From: Gracilibacillus salitolerans
GTDB taxonomy: Bacteria; Bacillota; Bacilli; Bacillales; Amphibacillaceae
NCBI RefSeq assembly: GCF_009650095.1
Contig: NZ_CP045915.1
Span: 3,906,001-3,970,000 of the forward strand
Reading direction: 5' to 3'
DNA: 64,000 nucleotides
Made by a program: the position numbers and the translations under genes. The notes beneath the pieces were generated by a model. The model saw only the letters and a program-made list of their open reading frames with translations, was not told the DNA's origin and did not search any database. The stretch's first letter is position 1, and each line of letters starts with the position of its first letter. Below, in pieces: positions 45,634-54,599 of the stretch.

Positions 45634-46839
45634 GTGAACAAGAAAGTGTTAGTAATTGGATCATTGGATACTAAAGAAGAAGAATTTCTATATGTGAAAA
45701 ACATATTAGAAAACAACAATCTCTCAGTCCTTCTTATGAATACCGGTATCTATGAATCAACAATACAAGGTGATATTACGAGTGCTGATGTAGCAAAAGC
45801 CGGTGGTGTTTTTTTACACGATTTACGTAATAAGAATGATCGTGGAACTGCTATAGCAACAATGACAAAAGGTGTTGGTAGTATAGTTCCAAAATTAATT
45901 AGTGAAGGTAAAATTTCTGGTATTTTTGGTATGGGTGGGACAGCTGGAACCACGGTAGCATCTGAAGCAATGAGAAAAGCCCCAGTAGGATTTCCAAAAA
46001 TCCTTGTTTCTACTGTTGCATCTGGTAATACAAGGCCATATGTAGGAAATAAAGACATAACGATGATGTATTCAGTTGTGGATATCGCAGGTATAAATGG
46101 ATTATCCGTGCAAATTCTTAAAAATGCTGCCAATGCTTTAAGTGGTATGATACAAGGATCGGATAAGGGACCAAAAGTTGATAGTAAACCTATGATTGCT
46201 GCTACTATGTTCGGAGTGACTACCCCCTGTGTAACTAAAACGCGAGAAATATTGGAGGCAAAAGGATATGATGTTCTAGTATTTCATGCTACAGGTACTG
46301 GCGGAGATGCGATGGAAACATTAGTTCAAGACGGACTCATAGAAGGCGTCGTAGATATTACCACAACAGAACTTGCTGACAATCTAGTTGGTGGAATATT
46401 TCAGACAGGTGATAGTCGACTAGAAAGTGCTGCCATTAACGGAATTCCACAAGTCGTGTCGGTTGGCGCATTAGATATGGTTAACTTCGGTCCACCGGAA
46501 ACCGTTCCATCACAGTTTAAAGGTCGTACGTTCTACCAACATAACCCTACCACTACACTAATGCGGACAACAGTAGAAGAAAATGAAAAATTAGGAAGAA
46601 TGCTTGCAGAAAAATTAAATAAAGCCCACGAGAAAACCGTAATTCTTTTTCCTAAAGGTGGAGTTTCTTTACTAGATACGGAAGGACAGCCCTTTGAAGG
46701 AAAAGCACAACGAGAAGCTTTATATACAAGTATTAAAGAAAACTTAAATCCAAATATTCCTTTTAAGGAAGTGGAAGAAGACATCAATGATGCTACTTTT
46801 TCCGAATTAATCGCAAAGGAATTATTGAAGTTAGTATAA
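45634..46839 (+). CDS. UPF0261/Tm-1-like ATP-binding protein
   Basis: Cytoplasmic protein of 401 residues of the UPF0261 family, which matches the N-terminal domain of the tomato Tm-1 virus-resistance protein. Visible family features: [13 protein letters not shown] at the start, [21 protein letters not shown] (about 95-106), an ISTVASG-like [14 protein letters not shown] segment and MFGVTTPCV. Tm-1 N-terminal domains bind ATP and resemble UDP-GlcNAc 2-epimerase. Start GTG 45634 lies nine bases after GGGAGG; another GTG three codons earlier overlaps that site. The biochemical reaction is unknown. Its partner follows 16 bp downstream. Confidence 0.88.
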   Translation: MNKKVLVIGSLDTKEEEFLYVKNILENNNLSVLLMNTGIYESTIQGDITSADVAKAGGVFLHDLRNKNDRGTAIATMTKGVGSIVPKLISEGKISGIFGMGGTAGTTVASEAMRKAPVGFPKILVSTVASGNTRPYVGNKDITMMYSVVDIAGINGLSVQILKNAANALSGMIQGSDKGPKVDSKPMIAATMFGVTTPCVTKTREILEAKGYDVLVFHATGTGGDAMETLVQDGLIEGVVDITTTELADNLVGGIFQTGDSRLESAAINGIPQVVSVGALDMVNFGPPETVPSQFKGRTFYQHNPTTTLMRTTVEENEKLGRMLAEKLNKAHEKTVILFPKGGVSLLDTEGQPFEGKAQREALYTSIKENLNPNIPFKEVEEDINDATFSELIAKELLKLV

Positions 46840-46855
46840 TAGAAAGGAGATCATC

Positions 46856-47689
46856 ATGACCACTTCGAGAAAAGAAATATTAGCAAAACTAAAAGAAAAC
46901 ATAGATAAAGGAAAGCCGATAATTGGCGGAGGTGCAGGAACTGGTCTATCAGCAAAGAGTGCTGAAATAGGAGGTATAGACTTAATTATTATTTATAACT
47001 CTGGTCGTTATCGTATGGCTGGCAGAGGCTCCCTAGCAGGTCTTATGCCTTATGGAGATGCTAATCAGATCGTTGTAGAGATGGGGAATGAAGTACTAAC
47101 CATTGTGAAAAATACTCCTGTTTTAGCAGGTGTGTGTGGAACAGATCCTTTTCGTAATATGGATATATTCTTAAAGCAACTACAAGATATGGGATTTTCA
47201 GGTGTTCAAAACTTCCCTACAGTAGGTTTGTGTGATGGACAATTCCGACAAAATCTGGAGGAAACAGGGATGGGTTATGATTTAGAAGTTGAAATGATTC
47301 AAAAAGCCAGTAAATTGGGCTTGTTTACCTCACCATATGTATTCAATAAAGACGATGCCATTAAGATGGCTGAAGCAGGAGCGGATATGTTAGTAGCCCA
47401 TGTTGGTTTAACAACAAAAGGGGCGATCGGGGCACAAACCGCATTAAATTTAGACGATGCTGTTCAATTAGTACAAGAAATTCATGATGCAGGTAAATCT
47501 GTAAAGAAAGACATCATTGTTATTTGCCATGGTGGCCCAATTTCAGAGCCTGAAGATGCAAAATATGTATTAGAACATACAGATGGAGTTTCTGGTTTCT
47601 TCGGGGCTTCTAGTATTGAGCGCCTTCCAACAGAAATGGCCATTTCTAACCAAGTTAAACAGTTTAAAAATATTAACGTTAATAAGTGA
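46856..47689 (+). CDS. Phosphoenolpyruvate-hydrolase-like TIM-barrel protein (Tm-1 C-terminal type)
   Basis: TIM-barrel protein of 277 residues related to the PEP hydrolase/isocitrate lyase-like family and to the C-terminal domain of plant and fungal Tm-1 proteins, which fuse it to a UPF0261 domain. Characteristic segments: [14 protein letters not shown] (about 22-35), [25 protein letters not shown] region (about 46-70), [13 protein letters not shown] and [14 protein letters not shown] follows AAAGGAGATCATC. Separate but adjacent genes for the two Tm-1 halves are the usual bacterial form; they are presumed to work as one enzyme. Reaction unknown. Confidence 0.88.
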   Translation: MTTSRKEILAKLKENIDKGKPIIGGGAGTGLSAKSAEIGGIDLIIIYNSGRYRMAGRGSLAGLMPYGDANQIVVEMGNEVLTIVKNTPVLAGVCGTDPFRNMDIFLKQLQDMGFSGVQNFPTVGLCDGQFRQNLEETGMGYDLEVEMIQKASKLGLFTSPYVFNKDDAIKMAEAGADMLVAHVGLTTKGAIGAQTALNLDDAVQLVQEIHDAGKSVKKDIIVICHGGPISEPEDAKYVLEHTDGVSGFFGASSIERLPTEMAISNQVKQFKNINVNK

Positions 47690-47766
47690 AGCGACGCAGA
47701 ACTAATCTTTTATAACTTATGACATATCCGATCTCACCCACATTGATCACATTATACACATATTAG

Positions 47767-47799
47767 AAAGGGGAGTAAGTGATCGCTTACTCTCCCTTT
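47767..47799. terminator. Terminator of the Tm-1 operon
   Basis: AAAGGGGAGTAAG pairs with CTTACTCTCCCTTT with one bulge. It lies 78 bp after the TIM-barrel gene. It may have arrived with the lyase remnant next to it, since the intact PL11 gene ends in a similar hairpin. Confidence 0.7.
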
Positions 47800-47821
47800 G
47801 TCATTTATTTGATATAAATAT

Positions 47822-48004
47822 TTTTATTCAACTGTTCAGCCAAAAACTTCGGCTGTTTCTCCTAATGCCTCTTTTGCATCTTCCGAAATATGCTTCTGCA
47901 ACGTTGATTTTTCGAGCTGAGTCAGAGATAATTTTCGATAAACCCAAGCACTTTATCTTCTGACTTTTTCTGATCAAGATGAACCACTTATTTATATGTG
48001 CTTA
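47822..48004 (-). pseudogene. Remnant of a PL11 lyase 3-prime end
   Basis: This stretch aligns by eye with the last roughly 180 bp of the rhamnogalacturonan lyase gene at 57024: both contain TTTCGCATCTTCCGA or TTTTGCATCTTCCGA, TTCTCAATCTGA/TTTCGAGCTGA and GATGAACCACTT in the same order. Insertions and deletions break the frame. It keeps only the C-terminal helical tail and is preceded by a similar terminator hairpin, so a second PL11-type gene, or a partial duplication, once lay here. Confidence 0.75.
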
Positions 48005-48174
48005 AAGTTTTAATAAAGGAACCTATCAGCGAAAACATCAGTGTTCGTCAGATTTCTCAGCAATTAATTGCTAAATAAAGAATATATTTAAAAGCAGTAA
48101 TTGCTCATGCGGAACATTCCCCACCCAAAAAAATATAATAATGTAAGTTCATTTTTTGATAAGGGGTGCTAAGT
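48005..48174 (+). other. Leader region of the hydroxylase gene with a short open tail
   Basis: A plus-strand frame of 24 codons (about 48000-48078) ends QISQQLIAK and lacks a start, so it looks like the end of a lost gene. The hydroxylase ribosome site AAGGGGTG follows at 48161. No operator was recognised. Confidence 0.25.
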
Positions 48175-49596
48175 ATGCCAGCAATAACAGGGGAAGAGTA
48201 CAGAAATCGATTAAAAAAACGCCAAGTGGAAATTTGGCATAATGGAGAAAAAATAAAAAACATCTTAGAACATCCTGCGTTTAGGGGGATTATTAAGAGT
48301 CAAGCCGCCCTTTATGACCTACAGCATAAAAAAGATATGATGACCTATCCCTCACCTGTTACAGGAAGTCTAGTTGGGACCTCTTACTTACAGCCAATCA
48401 CAAGGGAAGATCTTATAAAGCGAAGAAAAATGATTCAACACTGGGCGAAAATGAGCGGAGGTATGCTTGGTAGGAGTCCTGATTATATGAATACCGTTTT
48501 AATGACTTTTGCTGCGTCAGCTAAACTATTGAACGGAAAAGAAAATTGCTTTGCAGAACATTTGACTGATTTTTATATGAAAGCCAGAGAAGAAGATCTA
48601 TCCTTTACGCATACGTTTATTAATCCACAGGTTAATCGCTCACAACTTTACTTTGAAGACTCCGAAGAACCGATCGCAGCGAAGGTTGTTGCGGAAACAA
48701 AGGAAGGAATCGTCATAAAAGGAGCTCGTTTACTAGCAACTCAAGGCGGTATTACTGATGAAATTCTTGTATTTTCCCCTGGAGGCATCACCGACCAAGC
48801 ATTCGCTTTTGCTTTCGCTATTCCAAGTGATACAAAAGGGTTGAAATTCATTAGTAGAGATTCTTTTGTTGGGGGTGAGTCTACTTACAATTACCCACTC
48901 AGCTCGCGATTTGAAGAATCAGATAGTTTGGTAGTATTTGATGATGTGGTCGTGCCGTGGAAAAGAGTATTCTTTTATAAAAATATTGAAGTATCCAATA
49001 GCTTTAAAAACGCAAGTGCGTTTGTTCCTTTTACCTTACACCAAATCGTTAGCAGACAGATTATTAAAACAAAATTTATGATAGGACTGGCAGAGGCTAT
49101 TGTAAATACCATTAACATTAGTGAGTATCCAAATGTCCAAGAAATGATGGCTGAAATGATTACAGCACTAGAAACCATGGAAGCCCTATTAATAAAAGCG
49201 GAAGCAAATGCAAAAATAGACGAATTTGAACTAATGCGTCCAGAACTCATTCCTTTACAAGTAGCGACCTCTACTTTTCCCAAAGTATATGCGCGACTAT
49301 CGGAAATTGTTCAACTGTTAGGATCTAGTGGGCTGGTATCCATACCAACAGAAGCAGATTTTGAGTCCGAGATCAGAGAAGATCTAGATCAATATTTGCA
49401 AAGTGCAACGTTAGAGGCAAAGGATCGAGTGCAATTGTTTCGCCTAGCATGGGACGCGACAATGAGTGCGTTTGGCAATAGACAAACCCAATATGAACGT
49501 TTTTTCCTAGGAAGTCCCAATCGACTATCAAGCGAGCTTTGCAAACAGTATGATTTTACAGAACATACAAACTATATTAAAAACTTTTTGAAATAG
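48175..49596 (+). CDS. 4-hydroxyphenylacetate 3-hydroxylase family flavin monooxygenase
   Basis: Oxygenase component of the HpaB family (473 residues), which uses FADH2 and oxygen to hydroxylate phenols; the fold is acyl-CoA dehydrogenase-like. The N-terminal ITGEEYRNRLKKRQVEIWHNGEK opening region, the GARLLATQGGITDE strand and the VVFDDVVVPWKRVFFY loop (about 260-275) are typical. Start ATG 48175 lies eight bases behind AAGGGG. No flavin reductase (HpaC) gene is adjacent, so a reductase from elsewhere would be required. The group also holds PvcC-like and dehydratase members, so substrate is uncertain. Confidence 0.85.
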   Translation: MPAITGEEYRNRLKKRQVEIWHNGEKIKNILEHPAFRGIIKSQAALYDLQHKKDMMTYPSPVTGSLVGTSYLQPITREDLIKRRKMIQHWAKMSGGMLGRSPDYMNTVLMTFAASAKLLNGKENCFAEHLTDFYMKAREEDLSFTHTFINPQVNRSQLYFEDSEEPIAAKVVAETKEGIVIKGARLLATQGGITDEILVFSPGGITDQAFAFAFAIPSDTKGLKFISRDSFVGGESTYNYPLSSRFEESDSLVVFDDVVVPWKRVFFYKNIEVSNSFKNASAFVPFTLHQIVSRQIIKTKFMIGLAEAIVNTINISEYPNVQEMMAEMITALETMEALLIKAEANAKIDEFELMRPELIPLQVATSTFPKVYARLSEIVQLLGSSGLVSIPTEADFESEIREDLDQYLQSATLEAKDRVQLFRLAWDATMSAFGNRQTQYERFFLGSPNRLSSELCKQYDFTEHTNYIKNFLK

Positions 49597-49887
49597 ATGG
49601 AGAAAGAGTGGCTACAATTAGAAGAGTGGTCTAGTCGAAGGGAGTATAAGGGTTTGCATCAATTAGAAGGTGGCTAAAGGACGCGAGGTCTGCCAAAATG
49701 CACGGCAGTATTGGCGTATGCTTTGGTTTTCCCCTCTAATATCCTTCTTTTCTACCTTCTTCTTTAACTGCCAATGTCATCATTAACTCACTCCTTTCTG
49801 GATAATGATTCTCCATATAATGTATCATACAATCATCTTAATTAGAGGGCGTTTTCCTCCAACTTAAAATCTCTCCTTAACAAATAA
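49597..49887. other. Intergenic region between hydroxylase and LysR genes
   Basis: A 26-codon frame starts directly after the hydroxylase stop (49597-49677) but has no own ribosome site. I see no clear terminator and nothing else recognisable. Confidence 0.3.
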
Positions 49888-50772
49888 TTAATTCATCCCC
49901 TCCATCAATTCCAAAACAAGCTCCTGAAAATACCGAAATGGGTCACTTATCCATAAGTTACGATGATAAACAAAATGAATTTGTCTTTCTAAGTCTTGAT
50001 TCTGAAATTCGATATAGGCTAAATGATCCTCTTTTTCTATCAATCTTTTCGAAATCAACGCTACCGCTTTCCCGTAAGAGAGCATTTTAATAATCGTCGA
50101 AACAGAATCTAGTTGAATCATTTCTGTTTGTAACTTTTGCTCCTTTAACCATGATTTAGAAAAATGACCTGTTGAGCTTGATAGCCTGTGTACGAGCAAT
50201 GTTTGATCAGATAAATCACTTTCACCTAAACCGTCCTTTCCAGCAAAAGGATGAGTCTTGCTGAAAGCCAAAACAATTTTGTCACTGGTGATTGGCTCAT
50301 ATACAAGGTCAGGTTCCTTATTTCCCGTTTCCATCACTAAACCACAATCAAGTTCTTGAAATAGCAATCTTCTTTCTATTTCTGGTGCTGTTTTGACATC
50401 TAGTGATACTTTGATTCGCGGATAACGTTCCGCAAGTTGATGGATCAATTCTGGCATAAAAAGTTGAGCAGGCACACCACTTGCCCCTAGTTTAATAGAT
50501 CCGTTTTCTCCATTCTTATAATCTTCTACACTTTTTTCTAACGCATCATTGATTTGACTTAACTGCTTGGCATAATGATAGAGCATCTCTCCCGCATCCG
50601 TAAGTCTGTAGCCTCCCGCATTTGTGCGAAAAAGCTTAATCCCGTAATCGTCCTCCAAAGATTTAATATGAAAAGACACAGTAGGAGTTGATAATCCAAG
50701 TAAATTTGCTGTATCTGTCATTTTTTTCGTTTCTACTAATGAAATAAATACATGTAATTTTTGAGTATTCAC
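49888..50772 (-). CDS. LysR-family transcriptional regulator
   Basis: Regulator of 294 residues: N-terminal winged helix-turn-helix (1-60, with KKMTDTANLLGLSTPTVSFH) and a C-terminal two-lobe effector domain (about 90-290). GTG start. It is divergent from the Fbp-type importer operon at 50920, the usual arrangement of a LysR regulator and its target. An inverted repeat fitting T-N11-A lies between them. Confidence 0.9.
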   Translation of the reverse strand: MNTQKLHVFISLVETKKMTDTANLLGLSTPTVSFHIKSLEDDYGIKLFRTNAGGYRLTDAGEMLYHYAKQLSQINDALEKSVEDYKNGENGSIKLGASGVPAQLFMPELIHQLAERYPRIKVSLDVKTAPEIERRLLFQELDCGLVMETGNKEPDLVYEPITSDKIVLAFSKTHPFAGKDGLGESDLSDQTLLVHRLSSSTGHFSKSWLKEQKLQTEMIQLDSVSTIIKMLSYGKAVALISKRLIEKEDHLAYIEFQNQDLERQIHFVYHRNLWISDPFRYFQELVLELMEGMN

Positions 50773-50844
50773 TTTACCACCCTAAAGTATTTTAGATTTT
50801 TTCTAACGATATGTTGATTTTATCAGATTCTTTTTAATTTAATG

Positions 50845-50859
50845 TTAACAGTTAGTTAA
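50845..50859. promoter_or_regulatory. Candidate LysR box
   Basis: TTAACAGTTAGTTAA: arms TTAAC/GTTAA separated by 5 bp, fitting the T-N11-A rule of LysR operators. It lies in the 147-bp divergent region between the regulator and the importer operon. Confidence 0.5.
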
Positions 50860-50919
50860 TATTCTCTAAACAAATGTTCTCTACACTTAGGAGTGAGGAG
50901 AAAATAAGGAGAGGATAAC

Positions 50920-51894
50920 ATGCTCATTTGCTTAAAAGGCATCGAGAAGAAATATGGCAATGTACAAGCTGTTAAGCCGATTGATTTAACGATCGAAGAC
51001 ACCTTTGTTACGATTCTCGGTCAATCAGGTTGTGGCAAAACAACATTATTAAAAATGTTAGCAGGGCTGACAGAACCAACAGCTGGAGACATTCTTTTCG
51101 ATGACCAGACTATTTTTTCAAAGTCAAAAAAAATCAATGTAAAACCAAACAAGCGACAAATTGCCATGGTATTTCAAGATTTTGGACTATGGCCGCACAT
51201 GACTGTCTTTGAAAATGTTGGATTCGGTCTTCGAGGGAAAGTATCCAAATCTGAACGAGCTGATATTGTTCACGATGCCCTGTTGAAAGTGAAGCTTGAT
51301 GCAAAAGCAGCCATGAAGCCTGGCGAATTATCAGGAGGGCAACAACAGCGTGTCGCGTTGGCTCGAGCTATCGCCATTAATCCGAAGCTTATCCTTTTCG
51401 ATGAAGCGCTCAGTGCACTTGATGCCATCTTGCGTGAACAGATGCGTGAGGAGATTTTAACCATCGTCCAATCAATTGGTGCACAAGCCATTTTTGTCAC
51501 ACACGATCAAACAGAAGCAATGGCTATGTCAGACAGCATGATTGTCATGGATACCGGAGACGTTGTCCAAACAGGTTCACCTGAAGCAATATATCACTCT
51601 CCAGCAAATCCATTTGTAGCGAACTTCATTGGCAAGACCAACTGGGTTGAGGATAAAGAGAAAATGATTCGTCCAGAGAACGTTCATCTTTATCCACACA
51701 AAAACACGACATTCAGATTGGGGGTTGTGAAAAAAAGCATGTATGAAGGAGACCGTTATGTCATCTTTGTTGAGACAAATGGTCAGCTGTGGAAATTTTA
51801 TGATCATCATCCTCATGAACAAGGCACTAAAATTAAGCTTTATGTCGAGGAAAATAATATTCATTCTTTAACAAAACAGGAGGCAATACTATGA
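50920..51894 (+). CDS. Fbp/Pot-type ABC importer ATPase
   Basis: ATP-binding subunit of 324 residues. Walker A GQSGCGKTT (about 35-43), the signature LSGGQQQRVALARA (about 135-148), Walker B LILFDEALSALD and the switch histidine in FVTHDQTEA are all intact; a C-terminal TOBE-like domain (about 245-324) follows. ATG follows GGAGAGGATAAC. Its stop overlaps the start of the lipoprotein gene (ATGA), so the operon is translationally coupled. Unlike the sugar importers of this window, this transporter has its own ATPase. Confidence 0.93.
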   Translation: MLICLKGIEKKYGNVQAVKPIDLTIEDTFVTILGQSGCGKTTLLKMLAGLTEPTAGDILFDDQTIFSKSKKINVKPNKRQIAMVFQDFGLWPHMTVFENVGFGLRGKVSKSERADIVHDALLKVKLDAKAAMKPGELSGGQQQRVALARAIAINPKLILFDEALSALDAILREQMREEILTIVQSIGAQAIFVTHDQTEAMAMSDSMIVMDTGDVVQTGSPEAIYHSPANPFVANFIGKTNWVEDKEKMIRPENVHLYPHKNTTFRLGVVKKSMYEGDRYVIFVETNGQLWKFYDHHPHEQGTKIKLYVEENNIHSLTKQEAIL

Positions 51895-52907
51895 AAAAGT
51901 TAAAACGAACTGCGATGGCAGGGATTTTTACATCTGCATTACTTCTAAGTGCTTGTGGAGCTGGCTCTGATGAAGCTTCAGGTGCTGAAAATAGCTCTTC
52001 TACTGATGATAATACCATTACCGTATATTCTGCTGGACCAGGAGGACTTGCTGAAAATATTCAAGAAGCATTTGAAGAAGAATCAGGTATCAAGGTCGAA
52101 ATGTTCCAAAGTACTACCGGAAAAATTCTATCTCGTTTAGAAGCGGAAGCGAATAATCCAGTTGCAGATGTTGTCGTACTAGCTTCTGTTCCATCTATGG
52201 AAGGATTAAAATCCGAAGATAAACTACAAGCATATGAATCGGAAAATGGTGACAGCGTCAACCCAGAATGGAGTGATCCTGATCATTATTATTATGGATA
52301 TAGTGCCGCCGCTCTTGGTGTAGCCTATAACACCAATCAAGTAGAGTCACTTGATGCTGATTGGGCCGAATTTAGTGAACCAGAATGGCAAGGACGTGTC
52401 GCAATGCCTGACCCTACTTCTTCTGGTTCTGCAGTCGACTTTCTATATGGGTTAACCAATCAAAATGATGACGGATGGGAAACCATCCAAAGCTGGCTGG
52501 ATAATGATTTACTTATAGCAGGCGCTAATAAAGAAGCATTAAATTCTGTTATTACTGGAGATAATGATGTCGTAGTTTCGTCTGTAGATTATATGACATA
52601 TAAAGCAAAAGACAGTGGTGAACCAGTTGATATCTACTATCCGGAAAGTGGTACAGTTATCAGCCCTCGTGCTGCAGCTATACTAGCAGATGCGCAAAAT
52701 GCGGAAGGTGCACAAGAATATATAGATTTCCTTTTATCTGACACCGCACAGCAATTAGTTGCAGATGCCTATATTTTACCTGGTAATGATGAGATTGAAT
52801 TAAATAATCGTGCAGCCTTAAGTGATATTCCAACACTTCCTTTGGACTTGGATAATATCGAAGAAAAACAAACAGAAACATTAAATAAATTTACATCTAT
52901 GGATTAA
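51891..52907 (+). CDS. Fbp/AfuA-type substrate-binding lipoprotein
   Basis: Extracellular binding lipoprotein of 338 residues. Lipobox LSAC (Cys22) precedes a short acidic linker and a family 1/FbpA-like fold (ITVYSAGPGGLAENIQEAFE opens it). Relatives bind ferric iron, 2-aminoethylphosphonate or sugar phosphates. The adjacent tyrosine pair that holds iron in FbpA is not obvious at the expected C-lobe place, and hydrolase genes follow, so an anionic phosphorus compound is as likely as iron. Confidence 0.82.
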   Translation: MKKLKRTAMAGIFTSALLLSACGAGSDEASGAENSSSTDDNTITVYSAGPGGLAENIQEAFEEESGIKVEMFQSTTGKILSRLEAEANNPVADVVVLASVPSMEGLKSEDKLQAYESENGDSVNPEWSDPDHYYYGYSAAALGVAYNTNQVESLDADWAEFSEPEWQGRVAMPDPTSSGSAVDFLYGLTNQNDDGWETIQSWLDNDLLIAGANKEALNSVITGDNDVVVSSVDYMTYKAKDSGEPVDIYYPESGTVISPRAAAILADAQNAEGAQEYIDFLLSDTAQQLVADAYILPGNDEIELNNRAALSDIPTLPLDLDNIEEKQTETLNKFTSMD

Positions 52908-52946
52908 TACTTCTACGTGATGATGTAACATAATGGAGGAATACGT

Positions 52947-54599
52947 ATGATTTTCCGTAGACATGCCCCTTTTACGGCGTTGTTTATCATACTTAGTATT
53001 TTAGCTGTAGCACCACTTATTGCGGTTCTCGGCTATACTTTTTTTGAAAATGGCACATTGTCATTTGAATCATTATTATCTGTTATACGAAATAACAGCA
53101 TTATACAAACGATGCAAAATTCACTATTACTAGGTGTCTATGTAATTGCTACAACGACATGTATTGCGCTACCGTTAGCGATCATCAGAACGAAAACATT
53201 TCTCGTCAAAAGCGAATGGTTAGATATTGTCTTTATCATTCCTTTTATGACACCACCATATATCGGTTCTATGGGATGGATTTTGTTTATGCAGCACAAC
53301 GGCTATTATGAGCAAATCTTTGCTTCAGAGGCACCTTTTACCTTTTTCAGTATAGCGGGAATGGTATTTATTATGAGCATGCACCTGTACCCTTTTCTCT
53401 ATTTTATGCTTAAAAATGCTTTAATTAGAATTGACGGTTCGTTTCAAGATGCAACAATGATTTACGGTGGTAATCCCGTCTTGAATTGGATTCGGGTTAT
53501 TTTACCTTTACTGATTTCTAGCTATGTGATGGCAGCCTTACTCGTCTTTATCAAAACATTAGCCGAATTCGGAACACCTGCCACTTTCGGAAAAAGAATT
53601 GGCTATGATGTCTTTACAACAGAGATTCATGCCTATTTATCACGATGGCCCATTAACATTTCAGCAGCTACCAGCTTATCTTTACTATTACTTAGTGTCT
53701 GTATGGTGATTTGGTATGTTCAGAATGTTATTAGTCGTAAATATACGTATGGTGTTCATTCAGGTAAATCAACAAGTTCTAGCCAACTGAAAGATTCACT
53801 GCTTGTTCGAATCTTTTATAGCGGATATGTATATATTATCATCGGACTGTCTATCGGGGTCCCGTATTTTTCGATTATTGCAACATCACTATTAAAAGTA
53901 CGTGGAGAACCGCTCAGTTTAGATAATGTAACACTCAGTCACTATGGCGAGCTTTTCACAGTCGGTTCATCCAGCTTCACAGCACTGATGAATAGCATTA
54001 ACTTTGCGTTTGTAGCTTCCACTATTGCAGCTCTTATTGGATTTTGTGCTGCACTATATATAAGAGATGCCAAAAGGAAACCACAACAGCTACTTGATTT
54101 TACTAGTCTATTGTCCAATATTATTCCAGGTATTGTCTTTGTCGTTGGTCTCATTCTATTTTGGAATGCAGCATGGCTTCCTACAACCATCTATAATACC
54201 AACTGGATGCCAATCGTTACTTATATTGTGCTATTTTTACCTTATTCTGTTCAGTATACGAAATCAGCATTATCACAGCTTCATCCATCTATCCATCATT
54301 CCAATGCCGTGTTCGCTCAAAACTATGGGATGATTTTATTAAAGGTATGGTTACCGCTATTAGGACAAGGCATTTTAGCCGGGTGGATGATGACATTTAT
54401 TATTTCGATGCGTGAACTAGTTGGATCTTTACTTATTCTTCCTCCATCAGTTGAAACTAGTGCCACCTTTATTTATAGCCAATTTGAACAAGGTGATGTA
54501 TCAAAAGGAATGGCAATGGCAGTAATCACTGTACTGTTAACAGTACTTTGCATTTTTCTCATTGAACTCTTGCAACGAAAGGCGTTACACGCAAACTAA
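52947..54599 (+). CDS. Fbp-type ABC importer permease, fused double domain
   Basis: Permease of 550 residues with about twelve helices in two homologous halves, each with a cytoplasmic EAA-like loop (one reads DATMIYGGNPVLNWIRVILP about 170-190, the other NAVFAQNYGMILLKVWLP about 455-475). This fused form is typical of FbpB/AfuB/ThiP permeases. ATG follows GGAGGAATACGT. The last base of its stop is the first base of the next start (TAATG). It completes a four-domain importer with the ATPase and lipoprotein. Confidence 0.92.
   Translation: MIFRRHAPFTALFIILSILAVAPLIAVLGYTFFENGTLSFESLLSVIRNNSIIQTMQNSLLLGVYVIATTTCIALPLAIIRTKTFLVKSEWLDIVFIIPFMTPPYIGSMGWILFMQHNGYYEQIFASEAPFTFFSIAGMVFIMSMHLYPFLYFMLKNALIRIDGSFQDATMIYGGNPVLNWIRVILPLLISSYVMAALLVFIKTLAEFGTPATFGKRIGYDVFTTEIHAYLSRWPINISAATSLSLLLLSVCMVIWYVQNVISRKYTYGVHSGKSTSSSQLKDSLLVRIFYSGYVYIIIGLSIGVPYFSIIATSLLKVRGEPLSLDNVTLSHYGELFTVGSSSFTALMNSINFAFVASTIAALIGFCAALYIRDAKRKPQQLLDFTSLLSNIIPGIVFVVGLILFWNAAWLPTTIYNTNWMPIVTYIVLFLPYSVQYTKSALSQLHPSIHHSNAVFAQNYGMILLKVWLPLLGQGILAGWMMTFIISMRELVGSLLILPPSVETSATFIYSQFEQGDVSKGMAMAVITVLLTVLCIFLIELLQRKALHAN

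Noticed and set aside
45750..46133. 127-codon minus-strand frame opposite the Tm-1-like gene
   Set aside because: Antisense to a well-supported gene with its own start and operon context.
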